Notes: generated from the letters alone by a model not told the origin. Shown: positions 1 through 5,205, counted from the first letter of the stretch. The stretch is 5,237 nucleotides of DNA from an uncultured Dokdonia sp. (GCA_937124495.1 CAKZKZ010000581.1:1-5237), one strand, 5' to 3'. Made by a program: numbers and translations.

Positions 1-2
1 CT

Positions 3-89
3 GACAAAGTTAAGTCAGCACCATGGCACATGGAAAACTTTTTATTACACTCAGAGAAGGATAGAAAAAGTATGTTTGAAATAGTATAA
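3..89 (+). CDS. 3' end of an upstream gene (partial, unrecognised)
   Basis: An open frame enters from the left edge and stops at TAA 87-89, giving 28 residues that begin DKVKSAPWHMENF and end DRKSMFEIV. Of the three forward frames this one has the most protein-like composition, being charged and free of odd runs. The frame starting at base 1 also stays open to a TAG at 82-84, but it is rich in H, Y and R and looks less natural. The fragment is too short to assign to a family. It ends 14 bases before the long palindrome, as the other genes in this part of the window also abut palindromes. The reading frame is an inference. Confidence 0.4.
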   Translation, partial: DKVKSAPWHMENFLLHSEKDRKSMFEIV

Positions 90-102
90 AAACTACTTAC
101 AA

Positions 103-279
103 CACCGTATATAGCAAATAGGGCGTTCTGTGAATGACGAAAGTTTTGTACTTTTAAGCAATCACGCCAAAACAAAGTTTTGACATTTAACAAAATATAA
201 AAGTAAAAACGTTTGTTTTGGCTTAGTGCAGTACGAAAGTTCAGTTCTTTTTCCCTGCCTTACTTGCCATATACAAGTC
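103..279. repeat. Long imperfect inverted repeat (about 177 nt hairpin) upstream of the YD-repeat gene
   Basis: The outer arms 107-124 and 257-274 are complementary over 18 bases with three differences, all of which still allow G-T pairing or nearly so. The inner arm GCCAAAACAAA (166-176) pairs perfectly with 212-222, and the complement continues toward a loop near 185-204. The middle arms, with GAAAGTTTTGTACTT on the left and AGTACGAAAGTTC on the right, are also partly complementary. One long hairpin therefore occupies nearly the whole space between the upstream gene and the ATG at 296. The bases just outside on the right, CTTAGGC (280-286), resemble an integron core site (GTTAGGC) with a changed first base. 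It could be a mobile or cassette-associated palindrome, or a structured RNA. No TAnnTTTG promoter box is visible between it and the next gene. Confidence 0.7.
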
Positions 280-295
280 CTTAGGCAATATTGAA

Positions 296-1351
296 ATGAT
301 AAAATCCGTTTACTACATAATGCTTCTTATCATTATTCCTGTTCTAACAAATGCGCAGGTTACTGAAAATGATATTGCTATATTCTCAGTTCGAGGACCA
401 GTTTTATCAATGCACGAAACGGCCTATGAAGTTATCGAAGAAGATGGAGCAATAAGGAAAGGGAAATTGACTAATAAGGGATTGAGTGTTGATGGTCTAC
501 ATTTCTTAAATTATCTCGTTATGTTTAATAAACAAGGGAGTGTAATTCTGTCGGAGAACTATCGAAACGAAAAATTAATAGATAGCATAGTATACACTTA
601 TGATTCTAGTAATAATCTTGTTAAACGTGAAAAATACGGAATCGATAATAATTCAAATCTTGTTCTATTCGAAGAACAGTTTTCTCAATACAATGTAAAT
701 GGAAACTTAATTGAAAAGATGACAATTGAGGTCTCAGACTCAATTCTAACTAAAACCGTTCTTAGATATGATAATAGAAATAATTGCATAGAGGAAAATG
801 TATTTAGTAACAGCAACCCTAACCACACATACCCTAATCTAGATATTGTTTCCAAACATATTAGAAAATATAATTTAAAAGGTAATATAATAAAGATGAA
901 GTATTATGACACCTACTTTAAACTACGCAAAGAAGTTTTTCGATACAATCATCAAGGACAGTTAACTAAAAGAAGAATGAATATTTGTAGAAGAAAAGGA
1001 GGAAAAAGTACCACACGTTATAGCTATAATGAAAAAGGGGGACTTATAGAAACTACGGTTCATGACAAAGGTTCCGATAAATGGAAAAAGGATCAATATG
1101 ATTATGATGAATCTGGAAATATTACTCTACACTTTAGTAATAGTTTCAAGAATGTGGAAACAACCTTGACCTATAAATATGACTCTTTGGGTAATAAAAC
1201 ATGTAAAACTGTTGTTTCAGACAAGCATGACGTATATATAATCAAAGAAAGTATCTACGAATATGATACCGCAAAGAATTGGACGAAGAGAATCGATTTT
1301 ATTGATGGTAAAGCTACATTAATTATAGAAAGAGAATTTACTTACTATTAG
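296..1351 (+). CDS. Secreted YD-repeat (RHS-like) protein
   Basis: The protein has 351 residues. Residues 1-20 form a Sec signal peptide: K3, a hydrophobic stretch around 5-17, and a likely cut after TNA20 before Q21, so the product should be exported to the periplasm or outside. Residues about 77-350 hold some ten degenerate repeats of about 26 residues with the core Y-[DN]-x-x-G-N. Their first aromatic residues lie at 77, 102, 132, 158, 192, 217, 244, 270, 295 and 323. This is the YD repeat known from RHS and teneurin-type proteins, which forms beta-strand shells. Full RHS proteins exceed 1000 residues and carry a conserved core and a C-terminal toxin; neither is seen, and the chain ends right after the last repeat in FTYY. 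It is therefore a small stand-alone YD-repeat protein, perhaps binding surface carbohydrate or protein, but the function is unknown. The start lies 17 bases after the long hairpin and has no clear ribosome-binding site, as is common in Bacteroidota. Confidence 0.88.
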   Translation: MIKSVYYIMLLIIIPVLTNAQVTENDIAIFSVRGPVLSMHETAYEVIEEDGAIRKGKLTNKGLSVDGLHFLNYLVMFNKQGSVILSENYRNEKLIDSIVYTYDSSNNLVKREKYGIDNNSNLVLFEEQFSQYNVNGNLIEKMTIEVSDSILTKTVLRYDNRNNCIEENVFSNSNPNHTYPNLDIVSKHIRKYNLKGNIIKMKYYDTYFKLRKEVFRYNHQGQLTKRRMNICRRKGGKSTTRYSYNEKGGLIETTVHDKGSDKWKKDQYDYDESGNITLHFSNSFKNVETTLTYKYDSLGNKTCKTVVSDKHDVYIIKESIYEYDTAKNWTKRIDFIDGKATLIIEREFTYY

Positions 1352-1358
1352 TAACATT

Positions 1359-1428
1359 GCCTAACAAAATGTAAATTTCGTAGCTGTTTCGTACCTAACA
1401 GCTACGAAAATTTACACAAACGTTATAC
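1359..1428. repeat. attC-like imperfect palindrome after the YD-repeat gene
   Basis: Arm 1371-1388 (GTAAATTTCGTAGCTGTT) pairs with arm 1397-1415 (AACAGCTACGAAAATTTAC). The pairing is perfect except for one extra A in the right arm, and the loop is 8 bases (1389-1396). Outside the stem the left flank GCCTAAC (1359-1365) matches the integron attC core RYYYAAC. The right flank GTTATAC (1422-1428) matches GTTRRRY except at its fifth base. The total of 70 bases and the single extrahelical base are also typical of attC sites. It begins only 7 bases after the stop codon of the YD-repeat gene, as cassette recombination sites do. There is no U-run after it, so it is not a standard terminator. An alternative is a Bacteroidota-specific dispersed hairpin unrelated to integrons. 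Confidence 0.6.
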
Positions 1429-1492
1429 CTCAATCATCCAACTCAACAAAAGAGTTCGAACTTTGACCCACTCGGTTCACCAAGCAGAATGA

Positions 1493-1523
1493 AGTCCTGA
1501 CCTAAACAGTCAGGACTTTTTTT
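1493..1523 (+). terminator. Strong Rho-independent terminator
   Basis: A perfect 9-bp stem, AGTCCTGAC (1493-1501) with GTCAGGACT (1509-1517), encloses a 7-base loop CTAAACA and runs into seven Ts at 1517-1523. The T-run is only on the + side, so it stops rightward transcription. The nearest upstream coding region on this strand is the YD-repeat gene, ending 141 bases earlier. It probably ends that transcript and insulates the lipoprotein gene. The spacing is unusually long, and the terminator may have belonged to a gene since lost (see the tRNA-like fragment just before it). Confidence 0.85.
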
Positions 1524-1752
1524 GTGCACTATACTTTGATCCTTGTTAAATATGGTTGTGGTGAGAAGTGTAGCATTAAGCTTGTCAAAATATTTATCCC
1601 CTAATTGGTTAAAGCTTCTTCCTTCAAAATTAAATTTTGTTAATCTCAAATAGCTTTGATAAAGCTATTAACTGTGTTTTGACTATAGCGTTTAACACCA
1701 AAATTCACAACTCTCTATTGGTCGCAAAAGCCGTTAAAATGAACAGAATTGA
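1524..1752. other. Gene-poor intergenic DNA with two small inverted repeats
   Basis: I find no credible gene here. A minus-strand open frame of 68 codons (1443-1649) crosses the terminator, has no recognisable domain and is not called. Two local dyads are present. AATAGCTTT / AAAGCTATT form a perfect 9-bp stem with loop GAT at 1649-1669, and CAAAAT / ATTTTG flank TAA at 1624-1638. Neither is followed by a T-run on either strand, so they are not terminators. The stretch may be the remains of an eroded gene or cassette. Confidence 0.45.
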
Positions 1753-1760
1753 TATATTTG
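1753..1760 (+). promoter_or_regulatory. Candidate -7 promoter box for the lipoprotein gene
   Basis: TATATTTG matches the Bacteroidota primary-sigma -7 consensus TAnnTTTG exactly and ends 25 bases before the ATG at 1786. No TTG -33 element lies at the usual 17-23 base spacing, so it rests on the -7 box and position alone. The same octamer occurs at the same distance before the gene at 2720. Confidence 0.5.
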
Positions 1761-1785
1761 GTTTAGCAACAAGTTATCTACAATT

Positions 1786-2457
1786 ATGAAGAACATCCTG
1801 ACTTTAATTTTGGTTTTGGTTTTAACCAGTTGCAACTTCAATGCAAAAAATGAATTGCCGATCGTAGAAACTATTGAATTAAAACCTTTCCCAAAAGTTG
1901 AGGCTTCAACATTTGAAAACATATTTATAGTTGACGAGAATAAATGTAAAAAGTGGAATTTACCAATCACACGTTTTAAAATAGAATTTCCTAATAATGT
2001 AAAAGTTGATTCTGCAAAAACCGGAATTGAAAACTATGACTATATAAGTTTTCAAGTAATAGAAAATGATATTGTAATTGAGGAATTTTCTATTGGATAT
2101 TCAGACTGTAACAGACTATTTGAAAAAGAACTTGGAGAAAAGTCAGCGGAACAAACTCTGACCAATTTAAAACAGAGATTTCCTAATACCAAAGAACTTT
2201 ATAAAGGAATGGCAGAATTTTATGGCCAAACGAATTACCAACTAAATACTGAAATTGAAATAAAAGAAAAAACGCCGCAAAACTTTATCGGAATTTATCA
2301 AATGTTCAAAACTCACTATTATCCGAAAACGACTGACTTTAATCCTGTTAACTTAAGTTGGGCTGCAAACGAAAACTCTAAAATTATGAACAAAGCGGAT
2401 TTTGGAACTAAAGGTTTGAGCGGTAAAATTTGGAAAACATTTGAATTTATAGAATAA
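1786..2457 (+). CDS. Predicted lipoprotein of unknown function
   Basis: The protein has 223 residues. The N-terminus is a lipoprotein signal peptide: K2, a hydrophobic run 4-13, then the lipobox LTSC with the lipidated cysteine at 16. The mature protein should therefore be anchored in the inner or outer membrane. The residues after Cys16 (NFNAKNE) lack the acidic cluster associated with surface export in Bacteroidetes, so a periplasm-facing location is slightly favoured. The mature part holds a region about 60-105 with alternating strands (FKIEFPNNVKV, DYISFQVIE, EEFSIGY) that loosely recalls the PsbP/DcrB/Mog1-like fold; this is only an impression. C54 and C108 could pair outside the cytoplasm. 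The gene stands alone, with its own candidate promoter and with inverted repeats on the outer sides of the region it occupies. I do not recognise the family. Confidence 0.85.
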   Translation: MKNILTLILVLVLTSCNFNAKNELPIVETIELKPFPKVEASTFENIFIVDENKCKKWNLPITRFKIEFPNNVKVDSAKTGIENYDYISFQVIENDIVIEEFSIGYSDCNRLFEKELGEKSAEQTLTNLKQRFPNTKELYKGMAEFYGQTNYQLNTEIEIKEKTPQNFIGIYQMFKTHYYPKTTDFNPVNLSWAANENSKIMNKADFGTKGLSGKIWKTFEFIE

Positions 2458-2462
2458 ATAAC

Positions 2463-2602
2463 TGTAGGTAACAACGTGTATAATTAATTGACTTCTCTAG
2501 TCTATTTGCCAAAGTTCTCGCGAATTTTCTATTCGAATTTATCTACCCAATTAGTTGCTGAACCACATAACTAAGCATAAACAAGACCGTTAGCTGCTGG
2601 TA
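2463..2602. repeat. Degenerate long inverted repeat after the lipoprotein gene
   Basis: The left end TGTAGGTAACAACGTGTATAA (from 2463) pairs imperfectly with the right end CATAAACAAGACCGTTAGCTGCTGG (to about 2600). The matching cores are GGTAAC on the left and GTTAGC on the right. A second tract, AATTAATTG near 2482-2490, faces CAATTAGTTG at 2548-2557, and a small dyad CGAAT / ATTCG sits near the centre (2521-2535). The element starts 5 bases after the lipoprotein stop codon, the same placement as the palindrome after the YD-repeat gene. Its pairing is much poorer than in the other two palindromes, so it may be a decayed copy or a different family. The exact ends are uncertain. Confidence 0.5.
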
Positions 2603-2654
2603 AAAACATAATGCAATAAAGTCGAAAATTATATTTGATTTTTTAATTTCCCAC

Positions 2655-2674
2655 ATAATATATACATATATTAT
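2655..2674. promoter_or_regulatory. Candidate operator: perfect 20-bp palindrome upstream of the operon
   Basis: Arms ATAATATAT (2655-2663) and ATATATTAT (2666-2674) are perfect inverted repeats around a 2-base spacer AC. A direct repeat TATATACAT (2659-2667 and 2674-2682) overlaps it. The palindrome lies 12 bases before the TATATTTG box at 2687, where RNA polymerase would contact the -33 region. MarR-family dimers typically bind AT-rich palindromes of 16-20 bp over their own promoters, and this operon encodes a MarR protein. The caveat is that alternating AT sequence makes palindromes easily by chance. Confidence 0.4.
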
Positions 2675-2686
2675 ATATACATCTAC

Positions 2687-2694
2687 TATATTTG
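2687..2694 (+). promoter_or_regulatory. Candidate -7 promoter box for the five-gene operon
   Basis: TATATTTG is an exact TAnnTTTG match ending 25 bases before the ATG at 2720, which would give a leader of about 20 bases. A second exact copy lies at 2630-2637 and could be an alternative promoter. Neither copy has a good TTG at the -33 distance. A weak -33 would suit a promoter controlled by an operator. Confidence 0.5.
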
Positions 2695-2719
2695 TAATAT
2701 ATAAATAACAATATAGAAT

Positions 2720-3247
2720 ATGAATAATAAAAACACATTAAACGATTTCTTAAAAATCGTAGAGATTTGGGAAAAAGAATTGGATAACTACGATACAAAC
2801 CAATTAACTCAAAAAGAAAATGCAGAAAATTGGTCAATAGGGCAATTATACAAACATCTGATTGACGGGACATTAAACTTTCATTTACAGCAAGTAAACC
2901 TCTGTATTAATTCTACTGAAAATAAATCAAAGAAGAAAAACTTTAAAGGGTTTCTTGCATATAATCTTCTCAATGGGTTTCCTCCAATCAAAATAAAAGT
3001 ACCAGCATCAGAAACCTATACGCCTAAAGAACCAGAAAGTGTTGACGAACTAAAAAATGGGTTTCAAAAATTAAGGCAAGAAATGGAAAATGTTCTTGAA
3101 AATCTCAAAAAAGACAAAAAAGGAAAAACCGCACATCCCGGTTTTTCATACTTAAATGCTTCTGAATGGTATCGCTTAATTCCTATGCATTTCAAACATC
3201 ACATAAGGCAAAAAGAAAGAATAGACAATTTTTTGAAATCTAAGTAA
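2720..3247 (+). CDS. DinB-superfamily (DUF1569-like) putative metal-binding protein
   Basis: The protein has 175 residues, a usual length for this family, and looks like a cytoplasmic four-helix-bundle protein. The family signature is present: NWSIGQLYKHL, with H46, in the second helix, and HPGFSYLNASEWYRLIPMH followed by FKHHIRQ, with H157, H160 and H161, in the last helix. Family structures bind a divalent metal through one histidine of helix 2 and two of the last helix, here most likely H46, H157 and H161. Members include thiol-transferase-like enzymes and DNA-damage-induced proteins, but most have no known substrate. It is the first gene of the operon and is followed after 2 bases by the EVE-domain gene. 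The ATG is preceded by an A-rich leader rather than a Shine-Dalgarno sequence. The family call is firm in outline; the function is not known. Confidence 0.82.
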   Translation: MNNKNTLNDFLKIVEIWEKELDNYDTNQLTQKENAENWSIGQLYKHLIDGTLNFHLQQVNLCINSTENKSKKKNFKGFLAYNLLNGFPPIKIKVPASETYTPKEPESVDELKNGFQKLRQEMENVLENLKKDKKGKTAHPGFSYLNASEWYRLIPMHFKHHIRQKERIDNFLKSK

Positions 3248-3249
3248 TT

Positions 3250-3684
3250 ATGCATAATATGACAAAATATTGGATTGTAACTGTTTCAAAAGAACATGTT
3301 TTAAATGGAATTGATTGGAAAATAATGCAGGCTTGTCACGGAAAAAAGGCACCTTTAAAACGTATAAATAAAGGTGATTATGTTATATTTTATTCATCAA
3401 AATATAACATGAAGGACAAACAGCCGTATCAAAAATTTACAGCAATTGCGAAAACAATTGACAATGAAGTATATCAAGTAAAAATGTTTGAAAATTTTGA
3501 ACCCTTTAGACGAAATGTAATGTTTTTAGAATGTGCAGAAACAGAAATAAGACCGCTAATTAATGACTTAGAATTCATTACCAACAAGCAAAGTTGGGGT
3601 TATCCTTTTAGATATGGGTTATTTGAAATATATGAAAATGACTTTAAATTAATATCTTCTAAAATGTTGTTAAAAGATGAATAA
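3250..3684 (+). CDS. EVE domain protein (UPF0310 family)
   Basis: The 144 residues are almost entirely one EVE domain (PUA/YTH-like fold). Motifs run in the family's order: YWIVTVSKEHV (7-17), HGKKAPLKR (30-38), KGDYVIFYSSK (41-51), FTAIAKT (63-69), FEPFRRNV (83-90), RPLI (101-104) and WGYPFRYGLFEI (116-127). EVE domains carry a pocket thought to bind modified nucleic acid bases and are often found near restriction or modification systems; no such enzyme is seen here. Two starts are possible, ATG 3250 and ATG 3259. The second begins MTKYWI, where the domain itself begins, and may be the true one. The gene follows the DinB-like gene by 2 bases and overlaps the MarR gene by 8 bases, so translation is probably coupled. 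The family call is confident; the target base or nucleic acid is unknown. Confidence 0.93.
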   Translation: MHNMTKYWIVTVSKEHVLNGIDWKIMQACHGKKAPLKRINKGDYVIFYSSKYNMKDKQPYQKFTAIAKTIDNEVYQVKMFENFEPFRRNVMFLECAETEIRPLINDLEFITNKQSWGYPFRYGLFEIYENDFKLISSKMLLKDE

Positions 3685-4129
3685 AAAAGAGAATATATTT
3701 ACCTATAAAACGCCAAATGAGGCAACAGGCTTTTTGCTTTATAAAACGCATATGTATTGGCAAAGAGAAATAAAACGTAGTCTTAAACCAGTAGGTTTGA
3801 CACACACACAATTTGTCATTTTAGCAAATACGTATTGGTTATATCTACAGAATAATCAAGTAACACAGATTGAAATTGCTCAACACGCAAAAATGGACAC
3901 AATGATGACTTCAAATGTAATTAGAGCTTTGGAAAAGAAAGAAATAATAAAACGGACTGAACATCTAACTGATACAAGGGCGAAAATGGTTGAATTAACT
4001 GAAAAAGGTCTTATCATCTTCAAAAAGTCAGTAAAAATTGTTGAAGATTTTGACAGAAAATTCTTTGAAAACCTAAAAAACTCTAATCAATTTAATCAAG
4101 AATTATTAGAACTAATGAAAGACAAATAA
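3677..4129 (+). CDS. MarR-family transcriptional regulator
   Basis: The 150-residue protein is a typical length for MarR. Residues 13-40 form the first dimer helices, and the winged helix-turn-helix spans about 41-112. It contains LTHTQFVIL (41-49), the helix pair IEIAQHAKMDTMMTSNVIRAL (65-85) with its recognition helix near 74-86, and the wing HLTDTRAKMVELTEKG (96-111). D99 and R101 are the conserved DxR wing residues. The C-terminal helices complete the dimer interface. MarR proteins are usually repressors that release their DNA palindrome on binding a small ligand, often an aromatic or oxidant. The start overlaps the end of the EVE gene by 8 bases (ATGAATAA), which indicates coupled translation. 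The perfect palindrome at 2655-2674 before the operon is its most likely target; this link is inferred from position. Confidence 0.93.
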   Translation: MNKKENIFTYKTPNEATGFLLYKTHMYWQREIKRSLKPVGLTHTQFVILANTYWLYLQNNQVTQIEIAQHAKMDTMMTSNVIRALEKKEIIKRTEHLTDTRAKMVELTEKGLIIFKKSVKIVEDFDRKFFENLKNSNQFNQELLELMKDK

Positions 4130-4147
4130 TGTACAATAAGGATTGAT

Positions 4148-4690
4148 ATGAATCACCAAGAAATACAGGAAAAACTATTGAATAATGATTTTCTTTTTTA
4201 TTACTCTTATCAGCCTGGTTTTGTTCCTAAACTATGTGCACTAAAACTTTTTATAAGTCAAGAATTAGACTTTGACTTAATAATGAACTTTCACGAGAAA
4301 AATATAAATGAATTCACCAGAATTCAAGCAAACAAGTCAAAAGAAGAAGTAGAAAACTACATCAAAAATAATCGAAGAGAGCTTTATTTAAGTAGTAAAA
4401 TTCCAAGACCAATTCGAAATGAATTATCTGAAATATTGAAAAGCTCTTTGGAGTTAAAAGAAACGTATATAGACAATTCTAAAAATGAATACACTCCTGA
4501 AGCTGTCTCTCATAAAACTTCAATTATTAATCACGAACAAGGCAGTTATTCAGTTGATTTAGGATATGGTTTTAATAAAAAACTCATGGATACGATATCT
4601 GAAAAGAATTTTATGAATCTAATTAACTTAGTAGAACACTGGTTAGAAAAAATCTCTGATGACCTAATGAAATATTACATTGAAGAATAA
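4148..4690 (+). CDS. Hypothetical cytoplasmic protein (180 aa)
   Basis: I do not recognise this protein. It has no signal peptide or membrane segment and looks mostly helical. Visible features are an N-terminal aromatic stretch DFLFYYSYQPGFVPKLC (14-30), a charged helical middle (about 50-108) with the segment RRELYLSSKIPRPIR (76-90), and a final part with GSYSVDLGYGFNKKLMD (132-148) and an amphipathic C-terminal helix around LINLVEHWLEKISDDLMKYY (158-177). An AAGGA sequence (4138-4142) lies 5 bases before the ATG, a reasonable ribosome-binding site. The gene begins 18 bases after the MarR stop, on the same strand and with similar base composition, so it is probably in the operon. Its presence beside a MarR gene suggests it is part of the regulated response rather than core metabolism, but no activity can be assigned. 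Confidence 0.75.
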   Translation: MNHQEIQEKLLNNDFLFYYSYQPGFVPKLCALKLFISQELDFDLIMNFHEKNINEFTRIQANKSKEEVENYIKNNRRELYLSSKIPRPIRNELSEILKSSLELKETYIDNSKNEYTPEAVSHKTSIINHEQGSYSVDLGYGFNKKLMDTISEKNFMNLINLVEHWLEKISDDLMKYYIEE

Positions 4691-4714
4691 CCAACTGGCC
4701 TCAATTAAAGAAAC

Positions 4715-4727
4715 GAAGGTAATAATG
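4715..4727 (+). promoter_or_regulatory. Ribosome-binding site that decides the SRPBCC start
   Basis: AAGG (4716-4719, within GAAGGT) lies 5 bases before ATG 4725. The alternative in-frame TTG at 4680 overlaps the preceding gene, has no such sequence and would add 15 residues that lie outside the domain. This supports ATG 4725 as the start. Confidence 0.6.
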
Positions 4728-5165
4728 ATAAATAGAGTCCAATTTTCAATCGAAATAAAAGCTGATAAAGTTGACATTTGGAAAACTTTATGGGATGATA
4801 ATTCTTATCGTGATTGGGCAGGTGTATTTTTTGAAGGCTCTTATCTTACCTCAGATAATTGGGTTGAAAAAAGCAAAGTTTTATTCCTTGGTCCAGATGA
4901 AAATGGAATTTATAGCATCATTGAAACACACATTCCCAATAAGACAATAAGCTTTAAACATATTGGAAATGTAGTAAATGGTGAAGAGCAACCTATTGAT
5001 GCTCAAACAGAAAAATGGTCGGGATGCACAGAAACCTATTCACTTAGTGAAGGAAAAAATAGTATCAAACTTACTGTTGAAATAGATATTCTTGATGAGC
5101 ATCTTGATTTTATGAATAAATCATTTCCAAAAGCACTAGAAAAGATCAAAGAAAACTGCAGCTAG
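4725..5165 (+). CDS. SRPBCC-fold protein (AHSA1-like)
   Basis: From ATG 4725 the protein has 146 residues, the usual length of a single SRPBCC (START/Bet v1-like) domain, and it begins directly with the first strand. The layout fits the family: strand VQFSIEIKA (5-13), helix DKVDIWKTLWD (14-24), the SYRDW motif (27-31), strands GSYLTSDNWV, KSKVLFLGP and YSIIETHIPNKTISFKHIG (38-81), then ETYSLSEGKNSIKLTVEIDIL (103-123), and the long C-terminal helix SFPKALEKIKE (133-143) that closes the cavity. The fold makes a deep hydrophobic pocket that holds a lipid, aromatic or other small ligand; some AHSA1-like members act as chaperone co-factors instead. It ends the operon, 34 bases after the unknown gene. 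The ligand is unknown. A partner MarR that senses a small molecule would fit, but this is inference. Confidence 0.82.
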   Translation: MINRVQFSIEIKADKVDIWKTLWDDNSYRDWAGVFFEGSYLTSDNWVEKSKVLFLGPDENGIYSIIETHIPNKTISFKHIGNVVNGEEQPIDAQTEKWSGCTETYSLSEGKNSIKLTVEIDILDEHLDFMNKSFPKALEKIKENCS

Positions 5166-5173
5166 CAACAAGC

Positions 5174-5205
5174 TTGATTCATTGTTTGACTTTGATCTAA
5201 CTTTG
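5174..5205 (+). promoter_or_regulatory. Candidate promoter for a gene beyond the window
   Basis: TTG (5174-5176) is separated by 21 bases from TAACTTTG (5198-5205), an exact TAnnTTTG box, which is within the 17-23 base spacing known for Bacteroidota primary-sigma promoters. It faces right, after the last gene of the operon. No start codon with an open frame follows before the window ends, so this is only a candidate. No terminator is visible between 5166 and 5237. Confidence 0.35.

Noticed and set aside
1395..1481. Intact tRNA gene ending at CACCA
   Set aside because: The 75 bases before the CCA-like end overlap the attC-like palindrome and show no D-arm, anticodon arm or matching 5' acceptor strand.
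1443..1649. Minus-strand open frame of 68 codons in the gap before the lipoprotein gene
   Set aside because: It runs through the + strand terminator hairpin and the tRNA-like fragment, has no recognisable domain or ribosome-binding site, and its C-terminal wording (LGEPSGSKFE) resembles spurious frames read antisense to tRNA ends.
1649..1669. Perfect 9-bp hairpin with GAT loop as a terminator
   Set aside because: No T-run follows on either strand, and a convincing terminator already exists at 1493-1523. It is kept only as a local dyad.
1734..1970. Minus-strand open frame of 78 codons
   Set aside because: It overlaps the N-terminus of the lipoprotein gene, whose signal peptide and lipobox are clear, so it is a shadow.
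2643..2873. Minus-strand open frame of 76 codons with tyrosine- and isoleucine-rich tail
   Set aside because: It is antisense to the promoter region and the start of the DinB-like gene; its composition reflects alternating AT sequence rather than a protein.
4680..4724. TTG start giving the SRPBCC protein 15 extra residues
   Set aside because: The extension overlaps the previous gene, lies outside the domain and lacks a ribosome-binding site, whereas ATG 4725 has AAGG 5 bases before it.
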